A DNA stretch of 64,000 nucleotides from assembly GCA_036824005.1 (NCBI GenBank), contig DAITBA010000003.1:1-64000 (forward strand), in the 5' to 3' direction. This document shows, one piece after another, positions 19,916-29,100 of this stretch; the stretch's first letter is position 1, and the number at the start of each line of letters is the position of its first letter. The notes beneath the pieces are model-generated. The model saw nothing but the letters and a program-made list of their open reading frames with translations, made no database searches and was not told the DNA's origin. This DNA comes from DAITBA01 sp036824005. Lineage in GTDB: Bacteria > Pseudomonadota > Gammaproteobacteria > Burkholderiales > Rhodocyclaceae. The translations under genes were made by a program, and so were the position numbers.

Positions 19916-20890
19916 ATGCGAAACGTAACCTTTCGCCAGCTTCGCGTGTTCGAGTCGGTGGCCCGCCACCTGAGCTTCTCGCGCGCCGCGGAAGAGCTGC
20001 ATCTGACCCAGCCGGCGGTGTCCATGCAGGTACGTCAGCTGGAGGACTCGGTCGGCCTGCCGCTGACCGAACAGGTGGGCAAGCGCATTTTTCTGACGGC
20101 CGCGGGCACGGAAATCGCCCGCCATGCGCGGCTGATCGCCCAGCAGCTGCGCGAGGCCGAGGGCGCCCTGGCGGCGATGAAAGGCGTACGCGGCGGCCTG
20201 CTCAACATCGCCGTGACCAGCACCGCGAAATACTTCGCCCCCCGGCTCCTGGCGACATTTCGCAAGGATCATCCGGGGGTGGATCTGCGTTTGGGTGTGC
20301 ACAACCGCGAGGAAGTGGTGCACCAGCTGCAGGAAAACCAGGTGGATCTCGCCATCATGGGGCGCCCGCCCCAGGAATTCCCGACCGTAGCCGAGCCCTT
20401 CGCGGAGCACCCGCTGATCATACTCGCGACCCCGGATCATCCGCTAGCGGGCAGGCGCCGCATCGAGCTGCGGCAGCTTGCTGAGGAAACCTTTCTCATC
20501 CGGGAGCAGGGATCGGGCACGCGCAATGCCATGGAACGCTTCTTCGTAGAGCAGCAATTCACTCCCGCGGCGACCCTCGAGATGAGCAGCAACGAAACCA
20601 TCAAGCAGGCGGTCATGGCGGGAATGGGCGTTGCCTTTCTGTCCGCGCATACGGCCGGGCTGGAACTGGCCACCGGGCGTCTGGCGAGCCTGAACGTGGC
20701 TGGCACGCCAGTGCTGCGGCAATGGTTCGTCGTCTACCGCGGCGACAAGCGGCTGTTGCCGCTTACCGGCGCTTTCGTGGACTTCCTGCGCTGCGACGGT
20801 GCGGGGTTGATCTGCGAGCCGGGCGGCGTGGCGTTGCCCGCGCGCGCACGTACTCAGGCAATGAGGAGGGCGTTGCGGGCGAAGAGTTGA
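19916..20890 (+). CDS. cbbR: CbbR LysR-type regulator of the Calvin operon
   Basis: A 324-residue LysR-family activator. The winged-helix HTH spans about residues 3-62 (TFRQLRVFESVARHLSFSRAAEELHLTQPAVS in the middle, cited by its key RAAEELHLTQPAVS); the effector domain follows. Divergent orientation to cbbL identifies it as CbbR. Two ATGs (19910 and 19916) are close together; CGAGG at 19904-19908 best fits the second. Its last 37 bases overlap convergently with the methyltransferase gene. Confidence 0.93.
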   Translation: MRNVTFRQLRVFESVARHLSFSRAAEELHLTQPAVSMQVRQLEDSVGLPLTEQVGKRIFLTAAGTEIARHARLIAQQLREAEGALAAMKGVRGGLLNIAVTSTAKYFAPRLLATFRKDHPGVDLRLGVHNREEVVHQLQENQVDLAIMGRPPQEFPTVAEPFAEHPLIILATPDHPLAGRRRIELRQLAEETFLIREQGSGTRNAMERFFVEQQFTPAATLEMSSNETIKQAVMAGMGVAFLSAHTAGLELATGRLASLNVAGTPVLRQWFVVYRGDKRLLPLTGAFVDFLRCDGAGLICEPGGVALPARARTQAMRRALRAKS

Positions 20891-22368
20891 AGCAGGCGGT
20901 CGTTGTTGGCTGCGACTTCTTCGACGCTCAGACCCTCGCCGCGCGCCTCGCACCGCGCCAGCAGTTTGGCGGTCAGGGCGACGCGACTGTTGCCGCCGTC
21001 GAGCAGCGATAGCAGATCGCGGCCGCCGGCGTCGAGATCGAGCGCGGCGTGGTGAGCGCCAGCCACCGTGCCGGCGCCGCTCGCGGCCTGGGCGCGTGCG
21101 AGCGCGTGGGCACGCGGCGCCACGCTCAGATCACTGAAGAAGGTTTGTGTCGTGATGTTGGCCCTGGTTGCGTGGGCATACACCAGCGACAGCCATTCCT
21201 GCCGGAATAGTTCGAGATCGTCGATCAACGCTGTGGCGCCGAACTGCTGCAAAAGGCCGCGCGCCGCCTCCAGCAGATCGCGGTAGCTGATGCTTTCCGG
21301 ATATACCGCAGCCAGGACGATGAACGCCGCCTTGCATAGCGGGCGGCGGACCACGAAATCCGTGCCGCGGCTATTGGTGAAGCGCTGCGGTGTCGGCGTG
21401 TCCAGATCCACTTCCTCGTCGCAGCGCAGGCTGGCGTGGAAGGCCAGGGTTTCCAGGGCGGTCTCGGGCTCGGGGGTTTCGCGCGGGCTGCCGTGGCGGA
21501 TGAGCAGGCTGCGGCGAAAGCGCGTGCGTTCCTGCTCGTCGAAGCGCTGCTCCGCGAGCGCCGCCCGCAGCGGCACCTGGCGCGCGCACAGTCCGGCGCC
21601 GGCGTCACACAGATAACCTAGGCCCTGCGTGTGAGCGCGGGAAAGGAATTCGCCGAACGCGAGCGGTTCGTTGATGTCGGCGAGATACTCGTGGTAGAGG
21701 TAGCCGGCGCTGGCCTTTTCCAGATAAGCGATCTCGGCCGGCAGATCGGGGAACCTGCCCAGCGTGCTGCCGGCCCACTCGGCGGCAAGCTGCACGAGCG
21801 CCCGGCGCGCCGCGTCCACCTGCTCGGAAGGCGTGCGTACCCGGGCAATCTGCTGTAGCAGATACTTGCGCAGCGCCTGGCGGGATGACCAACCCGGCAG
21901 GACGTTGTAGCTGACGTAGGCGATACCGTTGTCCGCCAGATGGCGGGCGCACAGGCGCAGGACCGCGCTCTGCACGGCCGGCGACACCCAGGAATACAGG
22001 CCGTGGGCGACGATGTAATCGAATTCGCCCAGCGACTCGGGTAGCGCCGCCAGATCGTCATGAAGAATGCGCGCATTGACGATGCCGGCGGCCGCCGTCA
22101 GTGCCTGGCCGGCCTCGGCCTGCACGCGCGACAGTTCGATGCCGATGCACGGCGAGTCGGGGGCGTACCAGGCAATGGGCAGCAGATTACCGCCGCTGGC
22201 GCAGCCCAGCTCCAGCACCCGTGCCCGTCGCGGGTCGGCGGCGGCAAAGCCATGCAGACGGGCGATGGCCGCCAGGTACTCCGGATGCGCTTCGGGCACC
22301 GGAAGGCTGTCGTAGGGGAGTTCGTCGTAGGTGGGAAGTGTCGGACTCAAGGCCGCAACCTGTATCAC
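20854..22368 (-). CDS. SAM-dependent methyltransferase with regulatory domain
   Basis: A 504-residue protein with a GTG start. The N-terminal class I methyltransferase fold has motif I VLELGCASGGN at about residues 50-60 and the acidic ligand in GIELSR. The mid region (about 220-330) resembles the methyltransferase regulatory domain (PF10119 type), and a C-terminal winged-helix-like part follows. Family members often stand near unrelated genes and their substrate is unknown. It ends inside the 3' end of cbbR. Confidence 0.8.
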   Translation of the reverse strand: MIQVAALSPTLPTYDELPYDSLPVPEAHPEYLAAIARLHGFAAADPRRARVLELGCASGGNLLPIAWYAPDSPCIGIELSRVQAEAGQALTAAAGIVNARILHDDLAALPESLGEFDYIVAHGLYSWVSPAVQSAVLRLCARHLADNGIAYVSYNVLPGWSSRQALRKYLLQQIARVRTPSEQVDAARRALVQLAAEWAGSTLGRFPDLPAEIAYLEKASAGYLYHEYLADINEPLAFGEFLSRAHTQGLGYLCDAGAGLCARQVPLRAALAEQRFDEQERTRFRRSLLIRHGSPRETPEPETALETLAFHASLRCDEEVDLDTPTPQRFTNSRGTDFVVRRPLCKAAFIVLAAVYPESISYRDLLEAARGLLQQFGATALIDDLELFRQEWLSLVYAHATRANITTQTFFSDLSVAPRAHALARAQAASGAGTVAGAHHAALDLDAGGRDLLSLLDGGNSRVALTAKLLARCEARGEGLSVEEVAANNDRLLQLFARNALLIA

Positions 22369-22459
22369 CCGAATTCGCCTGTGTTATCGAGTTTGTTCGG
22401 AGTCCCATTGTAAAGCACCCAAGGCGCGGCCGCAGGCGCTTTCGCAGTAAGCCGGCCGG

Positions 22460-23275
22460 TCAGGGCTGGCGGCGGATCCAGGCCCGCCAGTCGGCGAGCA
22501 GCGCGGGACTGCGGGCGACAATGGCCGAGCGGCGCCAGAGGTTGTCGGCGTTGAAGTCGTCGTGGGTCAGGGTGCACATGTCACCGCCGGCCTCCTCGAC
22601 CACCAGTTGGCCGGCGGCATAGTCCCACAGCATTTGGCCGCCGTGCAGATACAGGTCGAGCCGGCCGGCGGCGACGTAGCACCACTCCAGGGCGCTGCTG
22701 CCGAAGTTGCGCTGGGAATAGTAGGGCGGCTGGGTTGCCAGGCGGTCGGCCAGTGCCTTCGGAATGCGCTTGAAATCGACGCCGGCCACGCACTCGTTGA
22801 GCCGGCCCGGCGCCGCCCGCAGGGGCAGCGGCAGTCCGTTGAGCCACGCGCCGCGCCCGCGCTCGGCGTAGAACGCCTCATCGGTAGACGGGTTGTAGAC
22901 AACAGCCAGGTCGGTGCGCCCCTTGATCATGTAGGCGACGGCCACGGCGAAAAAGGGAATGCCATTCACGAAGTTGGTCGTGCCGTCGATGGGATCGACG
23001 CACCATAGGCCGTTGCTGCCGCGCTGCCAGATATCCAGCTGCTGCTCGCCGGGCATTTCTTCGCCCAGCACCGGGCAGTCGATCAGGCGTGCTAAGCGTT
23101 CGGACAGGGCATTCTGGGCCGCGAGATCGACCTCGGTCAGCACGCTCCCGTCGGCCTTGCGTTCGCGCACGGCGGACAGATAGCGCGCCATGATGGTGCC
23201 CTGGGCGACATCGCTGACCATTGCCACCAGGCGCTGGCACAACTCCGAGGGAGCGGCGGAGGTGGACCGCCTCAC
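22460..23275 (-). CDS. Inositol-monophosphatase family phosphatase
   Basis: A lithium-sensitive phosphatase family protein of about 271 residues. Metal-binding motifs are the Glu of GEEMPGE, DPIDGTTNF and WDYAAGQLVVEEAGG. Substrate could be inositol-1-phosphate, 3'-phosphoadenosine phosphate or a sugar phosphate; the sequence does not decide. The start is uncertain: the GTG at 23275 gives a normal N-terminal helix but has a weak ribosome site, and the frame continues upstream to 23317. Confidence 0.85.
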   Translation of the reverse strand: MRRSTSAAPSELCQRLVAMVSDVAQGTIMARYLSAVRERKADGSVLTEVDLAAQNALSERLARLIDCPVLGEEMPGEQQLDIWQRGSNGLWCVDPIDGTTNFVNGIPFFAVAVAYMIKGRTDLAVVYNPSTDEAFYAERGRGAWLNGLPLPLRAAPGRLNECVAGVDFKRIPKALADRLATQPPYYSQRNFGSSALEWCYVAAGRLDLYLHGGQMLWDYAAGQLVVEEAGGDMCTLTHDDFNADNLWRRSAIVARSPALLADWRAWIRRQP

Positions 23276-23381
23276 GCCGCGCCCACTGGCCAGTCGAGGG
23301 CCGGCCCAACGGTGCACGCTCGACGCGCCGCGAAGATTCCCCTGGCGTCGTCCACTCGGCCGGCGGCTCGCGCCGGGTAGC

Positions 23382-23939
23382 TCACCCGGCGCGCCACTTT
23401 ATCGAACAGCCCATGCTCGGAATCTGTTCGCGCGGGCCTTCGCCGGTGCGGGCAACCTGAACCATGGCTTCGAACAGATCGCGCCGCGCATCGGCAGGGC
23501 CCGTCTCCTTCTTCGACGCATCGAGCCGGCCGCGATACTGCAGTTCAAGCTTGCTGTTGAAGCCGAAAAAGTCCGGCGTGCACACTGCCCCGTAGGCCTT
23601 CGCTACCTCCTGGGTTTCGTCCAGCACGTAGGGGAAAGGAAAGGCGAGCTCGCGTGCGGCGCGCACCATATTGTCGAAGGAATCCTCCGGGTAGTCCGCC
23701 GGATCGTTGGACATAACGGCGATGGTGCCGATGCCGTACTGCTGCAGCTCGCGGCTGTCGCGGATGATGCGCTGAATGACCGCCTTGACGTACGGGCAGT
23801 GATTGCAGATGAACATCACCAGCAAGCCATTGGCGCCGCGCGCGCTGGCGAGGCTGTGGTGTTTACCGTCTGTGCCGGGCAGATCGAAATCACGGGCTTT
23901 CCAGCCGAAATCGCAGATTGGGGTAGTAAGGCTGACCAT
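23382..23939 (-). CDS. Thioredoxin-fold (AhpC/TSA-like) protein
   Basis: A 185-residue cytoplasmic thioredoxin-fold protein starting MVSLTTPICDFGWKARDF. The redox motif is CNHCPYVKA (C-x2-C). The rest follows the small family described as thioredoxin family proteins related to peroxiredoxins, including TPDFFGFN and YRGRLD. No signal peptide is evident. It is divergent from rsmE with only 41 bases between starts, so the two promoters must overlap. Confidence 0.85.
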   Translation of the reverse strand: MVSLTTPICDFGWKARDFDLPGTDGKHHSLASARGANGLLVMFICNHCPYVKAVIQRIIRDSRELQQYGIGTIAVMSNDPADYPEDSFDNMVRAARELAFPFPYVLDETQEVAKAYGAVCTPDFFGFNSKLELQYRGRLDASKKETGPADARRDLFEAMVQVARTGEGPREQIPSMGCSIKWRAG

Positions 23940-23968
23940 GATCTGACATATGCATGAAGACGCGGTTT

Positions 23969-23974
23969 TATAAT
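23969..23974 (+). promoter_or_regulatory. -10 box giving a possibly leaderless rsmE mRNA
   Basis: A perfect TATAAT sits 6 bases before the rsmE ATG at 23981. Transcription would then start at or within one or two bases of the ATG. No Shine-Dalgarno sequence is visible in front of the ATG. A -35 match is poor (CTGACA at 23943-23948 with a 20-base spacer), so the call depends on the -10 alone. Confidence 0.45.
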
Positions 23975-23980
23975 AGCACG

Positions 23981-24712
23981 ATGATCCCACGCTTCTTCTG
24001 TGCCTTACCCCTCAATGCCGGGCAGGCCGTGACGCTTCCAGACGATGTGGCGCATCACGCCGAGCGCGTGCTGCGTCTGCGCGCCGGCGATGCCGTCGTG
24101 CTCTTCAATGGCGCCGGCGGTGAATACCCGGGACGCATCGAAACGCTGGGCAAGATCGGCCGCGTGCGGCTGGATGGTTTCGATGTGCGCGAGTGCGAGT
24201 CGCCGCTTGCCGTGCGACTGGCCCAGGCGATGCCGGCGGCCGACAAGATGGACTGGATCGTGCAGAAGTGCGTCGAGCTCGGCGTGGCGGCTGTCGCGCC
24301 GGTGGTGAGTAGTCGCAGCATCGTCCGGCTTTCGGGCGAGCGTGCCGCGAAGCGTATCGATCACCTGCGCCGCCTGGCTATTGCCGCCTGCGAGCAGTGC
24401 GGTCGCAACCGGGTGCCGCACGTGGATGGCCTGCAATCCCTGCCGCAGTTCCTTGCCGGCGAAGCGGCGGCCCCCGCCCTGCGGCTCGTGCTCGCGCCTG
24501 GCGCGCAGACCGGATTGAGCGCACTGCCGGCTCCGCCCTGCGGCGCGGTGACGCTGCTTGTCGGCCCCGAGGGCGGCTTCAGCGACGAGGAGTTGCGCGC
24601 CGCCACTGCCTGCGGTTTCCAACCGGTCGCTCTCGGACCGCGCGTGTTGCGCACCGAGACGGCCGGCCTGGCGGCGCTTGCCGCGCTTCAGGCACGCTGG
24701 GGAGATCTGTAA
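23981..24712 (+). CDS. rsmE: 16S rRNA m3U1498 methyltransferase
   Basis: A 243-residue SPOUT-fold methyltransferase that methylates N3 of U1498 in 16S rRNA. The N-terminal PUA-like part contains HHAERVLRLRAGD; the knotted C-terminal domain has LLVGPEGGFSDEE and LGPRVLRTETA, the SAM-binding signature of RsmE. The ATG chosen (MIPRFFCALPL) matches the family. Transcription probably starts at or next to the ATG. Confidence 0.94.
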   Translation: MIPRFFCALPLNAGQAVTLPDDVAHHAERVLRLRAGDAVVLFNGAGGEYPGRIETLGKIGRVRLDGFDVRECESPLAVRLAQAMPAADKMDWIVQKCVELGVAAVAPVVSSRSIVRLSGERAAKRIDHLRRLAIAACEQCGRNRVPHVDGLQSLPQFLAGEAAAPALRLVLAPGAQTGLSALPAPPCGAVTLLVGPEGGFSDEELRAATACGFQPVALGPRVLRTETAGLAALAALQARWGDL

Positions 24713-24756
24713 ACACCGCGCCGCAGGGCCCGGAATAGTCGAAAGGGAGTCGCATC

Positions 24757-26244
24757 ATGTTCGAGTCCGCTGAGCTCGGTCACACCATCGACAAGAAGAC
24801 CTACAAGCAAATCGTCCCCCAGCTGCGCGCCGACCTGCTCGATGCGCAATTCGATATCGGCCAGCTCAAAGCCTTTTCGGTGCTCATCCTGATCAATGGC
24901 GTGGAGGGGTCAGGGCGCGGCGACACGGTGAATGAGCTGACGAGCTGGATGGATCCGCGCCATGTTCTGACCTACGCCTTCGGTGATCCGTCCGACGAGG
25001 AATACGAGCGCCCCTTCATGTGGCGCTTCTGGCGCGCGCTGCCGCCGAAAGGCAAGATCGGCATCCTGTTCCACAACTGGTACGGGAACCCTATCCAGGC
25101 GCGGGTGACGAAACAGATCAAGCTGCCCGACCTCAACCAGCAAGTGGACGAGATCAACCGCTTCGAGGCGATGCTGGCGCGCGAAGGAACGCTGATACTC
25201 AAATTCTGGTTTCACCTATCCCAGGGCGAACAGGCCCGTCGCTTCAAGGCGCTGGCGGGGAACGCGGCGACACGCTGGCGCGTCACCAAGGCGGACTGGG
25301 AACATCACAAGCACTATGACAAATATCGCGATGTCGCGGAACACGTCCTGCGCCTGACCAGCACCGCTCATGCACCGTGGATCGTCGTCGCCGGCGCCGA
25401 TTCGTGCTATCGCACAATCACTGTCGGGCGCACGGTGCTCGAAGCGCTGCGCAAGCGCATGGATCTCGAGGCCCGAGGGGTACAGCCGCCGGTGAGCGCC
25501 GCGCCGCTGCCGCCGAAGACCGATGCCGTGAATCTCATCAACGCCCTGAAGCTGGATCAGCCGATGCCGAAGAAGGAATTCGACAAGCAGTTGGAAAAGC
25601 TGCAGGGGCGTTTCGCCATGTTGACGCGCAAGCCCGCCTTTCGCGAGCGTCCCCTGATCATCGTCTTCGAGGGCCAGGATGCGGCGGGTAAGGGCGGCAC
25701 CATCCGGCGCATCACCAGTGCCTTGGATGCGCGTCAGTATCGTGTCGTACCTATCGCCGCGCCTACCGAGGAGGAGAAGGCGCAACCCTACCTCTGGCGT
25801 TTCTGGCGCAACGTGCCGCGCAACGGCTGGATCACGATTTTCGACCGCTCGTGGTACGGCCGCGTGCTGGTCGAGCGCGTCGAAGGTTTCTGCGCGGAAG
25901 CAGACTGGATGCGCGCCTATGCCGAGATCAACGACTACGAGGATCAGCTCGTGCGTCACGGCTCGGTCCTGGTGAAGTTCTGGCTGGCCATCAGCCCTGA
26001 TGAGCAGCTGCGCCGCTTTCAGGAGCGGGAAACGACCCGTTTCAAGCGCTTCAAGATCACTGCCGAGGACTGGCGCAATCGCGAGCGCTGGCACGAGTAC
26101 GAGCGCGCCGTGTGCGACATGGTGGATCGAACCAGCACCGAGATCGCCCCCTGGACGCTGGTCGAGGCGAACAACAAGTACCACGCCCGGATCAAGGTAT
26201 TGCGCACGCTGTGCGAGCGGTTGGAGCAGGCGCTGGCTACGTAA
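24757..26244 (+). CDS. pap: Polyphosphate:AMP phosphotransferase (two PPK2 domains)
   Basis: A 495-residue class II PPK2 enzyme with tandem PPK2 domains, expected to make ADP from AMP and polyphosphate. The C-terminal domain carries the active P-loop VFEGQDAAGKGG and the lid FDRSWYGRVLVERVEG; the N-terminal domain has the degenerate loop INGVEGSGRGD and HNWYGNPI, so is probably structural. This active C/inactive N layout is that of known PAP enzymes. A ribosome site AAAGGGAG precedes the ATG. Confidence 0.9.
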   Translation: MFESAELGHTIDKKTYKQIVPQLRADLLDAQFDIGQLKAFSVLILINGVEGSGRGDTVNELTSWMDPRHVLTYAFGDPSDEEYERPFMWRFWRALPPKGKIGILFHNWYGNPIQARVTKQIKLPDLNQQVDEINRFEAMLAREGTLILKFWFHLSQGEQARRFKALAGNAATRWRVTKADWEHHKHYDKYRDVAEHVLRLTSTAHAPWIVVAGADSCYRTITVGRTVLEALRKRMDLEARGVQPPVSAAPLPPKTDAVNLINALKLDQPMPKKEFDKQLEKLQGRFAMLTRKPAFRERPLIIVFEGQDAAGKGGTIRRITSALDARQYRVVPIAAPTEEEKAQPYLWRFWRNVPRNGWITIFDRSWYGRVLVERVEGFCAEADWMRAYAEINDYEDQLVRHGSVLVKFWLAISPDEQLRRFQERETTRFKRFKITAEDWRNRERWHEYERAVCDMVDRTSTEIAPWTLVEANNKYHARIKVLRTLCERLEQALAT

Positions 26245-26762
26245 GCGCACCTACATCATCCCGTTTGTAGCAACGCGGCGCGGTGTGCGGCAGCCGCGCG
26301 AACGATTCCCGATTATCAACAGCGTCGATCGGCGCCGGCCGATCGGCATCCACTGCAGCGTGCAATAAGCGCGCTGGCGCACAGTCCTTCGACGAAGCGA
26401 ACGGTCGATATCGGCCGGCCCGGGCGTCGTCGAATCCAGCGAGCCGCGGGCACAGGCGGCGGCTCGCATATCCAAAGCGAATCGAGGGGCGCCCCGCATG
26501 GGAAAGCATGGGGGATAGGCGAGTTTTTGTACTCCATGCGCGTACGAAATGTCGCTTTGCGCAGTGCAAAAAAGTGCCGTTGTTGCTCTTGTCTAGCGCA
26601 GTAAATTGGCGATGAAGGTTTCGTAGCAAGTAGTCCGTTCAACCCGAAACAGCAGAGCCGCAATGTTCAACTGTCATGAGCGACGACCGGCCGACCCCGC
26701 AAGCGCAATCCAGGTTCCCGGACCGACGCCACACGGCCCCAACGGCCGATAGGAGACATGCA
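26245..26762. other. Gene-poor stretch after pap
   Basis: No convincing gene was found in about 520 bases. A hairpin with 7-bp arms (GATCGGC-GCCG-GCCGATC, 26327-26344) is present but has no T tract, so it is not a classical terminator. The right end holds the AGGAGA ribosome site (26751-26756) of the next gene. Confidence 0.5.
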
Positions 26763-27074
26763 ATGAGAACGCCGAAGATTCTGCCCTGGCTGGCACGCAA
26801 AGCCGGTGTGAGCGAAGCCCGTGCCGCCGATCTGTGGTTCGATGCAATCCGCCACGCGACGGCGGTTACCGGCTGGGTCGGCACCTCCGAATACTGGCGT
26901 GTCGCCAACGAGCGTCTGCTGGAACTGCTCGAAGTGGAAAAGCAGGCGACCCGCTGCGAGGCTCGCTCGAATCTTCCTGTGGTGGCGAAGCGCGAGCGTT
27001 ACGCCAGGCCGGGTCTGCCGCATGCGCTGCTGTCCTTCCTCGGCGCCCGAGCCGGCACTGCGGCCTTCCATTAG
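26763..27074 (+). CDS. Conserved small protein, unknown function
   Basis: A 103-residue soluble basic protein starting MRTPKILPWLARKAGVSE. The first 60 residues form an apparently helical region with RAADLWFDAIRHAT and GWVGTSEYW; the remainder is Arg/Ala rich. I have the impression that similar short proteins occur in autotrophic betaproteobacteria but cannot name a family. A good AGGAGA lies 6 bases before the ATG. An upstream ATG (26758) runs into a stop at once and cannot be used. Confidence 0.6.
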   Translation: MRTPKILPWLARKAGVSEARAADLWFDAIRHATAVTGWVGTSEYWRVANERLLELLEVEKQATRCEARSNLPVVAKRERYARPGLPHALLSFLGARAGTAAFH

Positions 27075-27176
27075 GCCAAACAAAGTCCCTAAAGCTTTCT
27101 CAACCAACGACTCGAGACGCTTGCCGCCTCCAGCTCTACGGCGGTCGTTACCGGGTCATCGACAAGGAGTTCGAAA

Positions 27177-27335
27177 ATGGGTATGGACATCCGCGTGGAA
27201 CACAACGAAGGCGGGCGCATGCCGATGACAGCCAGCGACAAGTACTTTCTGCTTGCCATCGACGTCGCCGTCGGCGCGGTGCTTCTGGCCCCCTTGTGGA
27301 CCATGCTCGCCTGGCCGTGGCTGAACTCGTACTGA
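27177..27335 (+). CDS. Small single-pass membrane protein, unknown
   Basis: A 52-residue protein (MGMDIRVEHNEGGRMPMTAS at its start) with one transmembrane helix at about residues 23-45 and almost no C-terminal tail. AAGGAG at 27163-27168 is well spaced from the ATG. It is 102 bases after the previous small gene on the same strand. No family recognised. Confidence 0.55.
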   Translation: MGMDIRVEHNEGGRMPMTASDKYFLLAIDVAVGAVLLAPLWTMLAWPWLNSY

Positions 27336-27376
27336 GCGACATTGTCTGCCGATGGTAGCGGGCACGCGACGCCGCG

Positions 27377-27982
27377 CTACCATGGGCAATTCGCCGGTGC
27401 GGTGACGCCGTCGCCGGGGCCGCCGCGCGCAAACTCGGGGGGCGGCTTCAGGCAGTACGACGTCCCCCAGCGCGTAGCAACCCGGACGGTTCCGTCGGCG
27501 AACCGTCTGTCATGACTCCCGTGCGACGCGCGGTAAGCGTCGCCTTGCTCCGCGGCGGGCGCCGGTGCGCGCAGGACCTCCCTTTCCATACGGATGGCTT
27601 CGGTACGAGCCGCGCGCCGTGCCTGTTCCATCAATTCGTTCGCTGACGCCGACTCCCGCTCGCCAACCGGCGGTGTTTCGTTGCTACTGACCTCGGGAAC
27701 GACCACGTACCCACCCGGGGAGCGCACGGCTGTCGCGCCGGACCTGGCGGCACCCGGGCGCGCGGGACGCACGGCCACTTCCTGCACCGCCGCCGGCGGC
27801 GAGGAAACCTCTGCACTGCTCGCACTTCGCTGCAGCGTCGCCTGTATGACATGGTGCAACACAGCCACCGGCGGTGCCTGCGCGCCGCGCAGCGGAGGCA
27901 ACGCCAGCAGAACGCCATGCAGCACTGCCGAGAGGAGAAGAAACGGCAGCAACCGCCGCTCTACGCGCAAGGCCGCGATCAT
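27377..27982 (-). CDS. Membrane-anchored hypothetical protein, TonB-like layout
   Basis: A 201-residue protein with an N-terminal signal anchor (about residues 10-30, LLPFLLLSAVLHGVLLALPP), then a long Ala/Pro/Arg-rich periplasmic linker, then a short C-terminal part with two cysteines (YCLKPPPEF and NCPW). The layout resembles TonB-like or energy-transduction proteins but no TonB domain is clear. Its ATG overlaps the stop of the XRE regulator by 4 bases, so the two are translationally coupled. Confidence 0.6.
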   Translation of the reverse strand: MIAALRVERRLLPFLLLSAVLHGVLLALPPLRGAQAPPVAVLHHVIQATLQRSASSAEVSSPPAAVQEVAVRPARPGAARSGATAVRSPGGYVVVPEVSSNETPPVGERESASANELMEQARRAARTEAIRMEREVLRAPAPAAEQGDAYRASHGSHDRRFADGTVRVATRWGTSYCLKPPPEFARGGPGDGVTAPANCPW

Positions 27983-28236
27983 CGCTGGCCGCGCCCAATG
28001 GCGGAATGAACAGGCAGAGACAGCGGCGGCTCGTCGCTGGACCACTCCAGAATGTCCCCTGGCTGGCAGGCGAGCGCCTCGCAGATCTTCGACAAGGTTT
28101 CGAAGCGAATGCCGCGCACCTTGCCCGTTCGCAGCAGAGATAGATTCGACTCGGTGATGCCGACATAGGCGGCGAGATCGCGCGCCTTGACTTTGCGCCG
28201 GGCGAGCATGACATCGAGCGTGATGCGGATCGGCAT
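27979..28236 (-). CDS. XRE-family regulator (YozG type)
   Basis: An 85-residue protein with one helix-turn-helix: LDVMLARRKVKARDLAAYVG, then ITESNLSLLRTGKVRGIRF. This matches the small Cro/CI-type regulators that are coupled with DUF2975 membrane proteins. It begins 2 bases after the DUF2975 stop and its end overlaps the next gene by 4 bases, so three genes form one unit. It probably controls its own operon. Confidence 0.85.
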   Translation of the reverse strand: MPIRITLDVMLARRKVKARDLAAYVGITESNLSLLRTGKVRGIRFETLSKICEALACQPGDILEWSSDEPPLSLPVHSAIGRGQR

Positions 28237-28238
28237 GC

Positions 28239-28778
28239 TCAGACGATGGCGGCGTGGTCTTCGGCCATCACTGCTGCGGCGTGCATCACCCGGGCGATGC
28301 CCCAGACGATGAGGGCAAACACCATCAGCCACAACTGGTCGCTGCTGATGCTGACCGCCACCGCCCGGGTGCCAGTCGCCGCGGACACGGCGAGAGACAG
28401 GCCTGCCGTGGCCAGCGGCTGCGTCCACGCGGCAACGAACAACCAGACGGCGATGGCGCGGATCGCTGCTGCCGCCTCGGGTGTGAATACCGATCCACGC
28501 GCATAGCCGACGAACAGACCGTGAGCGGCGCGCAACGCCATCAGCATGGGCGCGGCAGCGGCGAGCAGCGCGGCGAATGCGGCCAAGCGCCAAGGCCAGG
28601 CGATGGCTGTCTGCGGCAGCCGCAGGGACGCGATCCAGGGATGCGTGGCGAGGTGCTCCGAATAGCCGAACGCGTAAAGCGCCAGTGCGCCGGGCACGAG
28701 CAGTGCTGCGGCGGCGATTGCCACTGCTGCACGGGTGCTGAAGCGGGCGAAGGTGGCAGGCAGGCGTTGCGTGCTCAT
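28239..28778 (-). CDS. DUF2975 membrane protein
   Basis: A 179-residue protein with four transmembrane helices (about residues 18-40, 58-80, 100-122 and 145-168). The FVGYARGSVFTPEAAAAIRAIAV segment (cited by its key YARGSVFTPEAA) is the DUF2975 signature; such proteins always sit beside a YozG-type regulator, as here. It may sense a membrane or cell-envelope cue. I use the ATG at 28778 (MSTQRLPATFARF). Confidence 0.85.
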   Translation of the reverse strand: MSTQRLPATFARFSTRAAVAIAAAALLVPGALALYAFGYSEHLATHPWIASLRLPQTAIAWPWRLAAFAALLAAAAPMLMALRAAHGLFVGYARGSVFTPEAAAAIRAIAVWLFVAAWTQPLATAGLSLAVSAATGTRAVAVSISSDQLWLMVFALIVWGIARVMHAAAVMAEDHAAIV

Positions 28779-29100
28779 CGTCTCAAGCTGCGCGCCGATC
28801 CGGCGGCGGGCAGACGGGGATGCGCTGTGCGACGGTCTGGTCGCCCGCCAGCGCACGCAGATCCAGGTTGCGTGCCAGGGCGAGGGGAGTTCTGCTGTTC
28901 ATATTGACTCCAGATCAACGACGGGTACCCCTGCAGCCCTCTCGAAGCGGCGCTGGGTGCTTGGAGCAACTATAAAGAAATTACTGTAAAACAGCAAGTG
29001 ATTATCGCCAGAGGTGGATCGCCAGCCCATGCCGCGCCGGCAGTCGCCGGGATGGGCTGCTACCGGCAGTGGTATCGTTCGGGCTTTGGCGGAACCCAGC
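28779..29100. other. Intergenic region with a short operator-like palindrome
   Basis: About 320 bases without a gene separate the DUF2975 gene from the HIT gene. The AT-rich patch near 28970-28995 includes CTGTAAAACAG (28984-28994), an inverted repeat CTGT-AAA-ACAG that could be the operator of the XRE regulator. The spacing is too short for a LexA box. Confidence 0.4.

Noticed and set aside
26327..26344. Hairpin after pap as a terminator
   Set aside because: No T tract on either side; recorded only as a palindrome.
28984..28994. CTGTAAAACAG as a LexA box
   Set aside because: Only three bases lie between CTGT and ACAG, whereas a LexA site needs eight.
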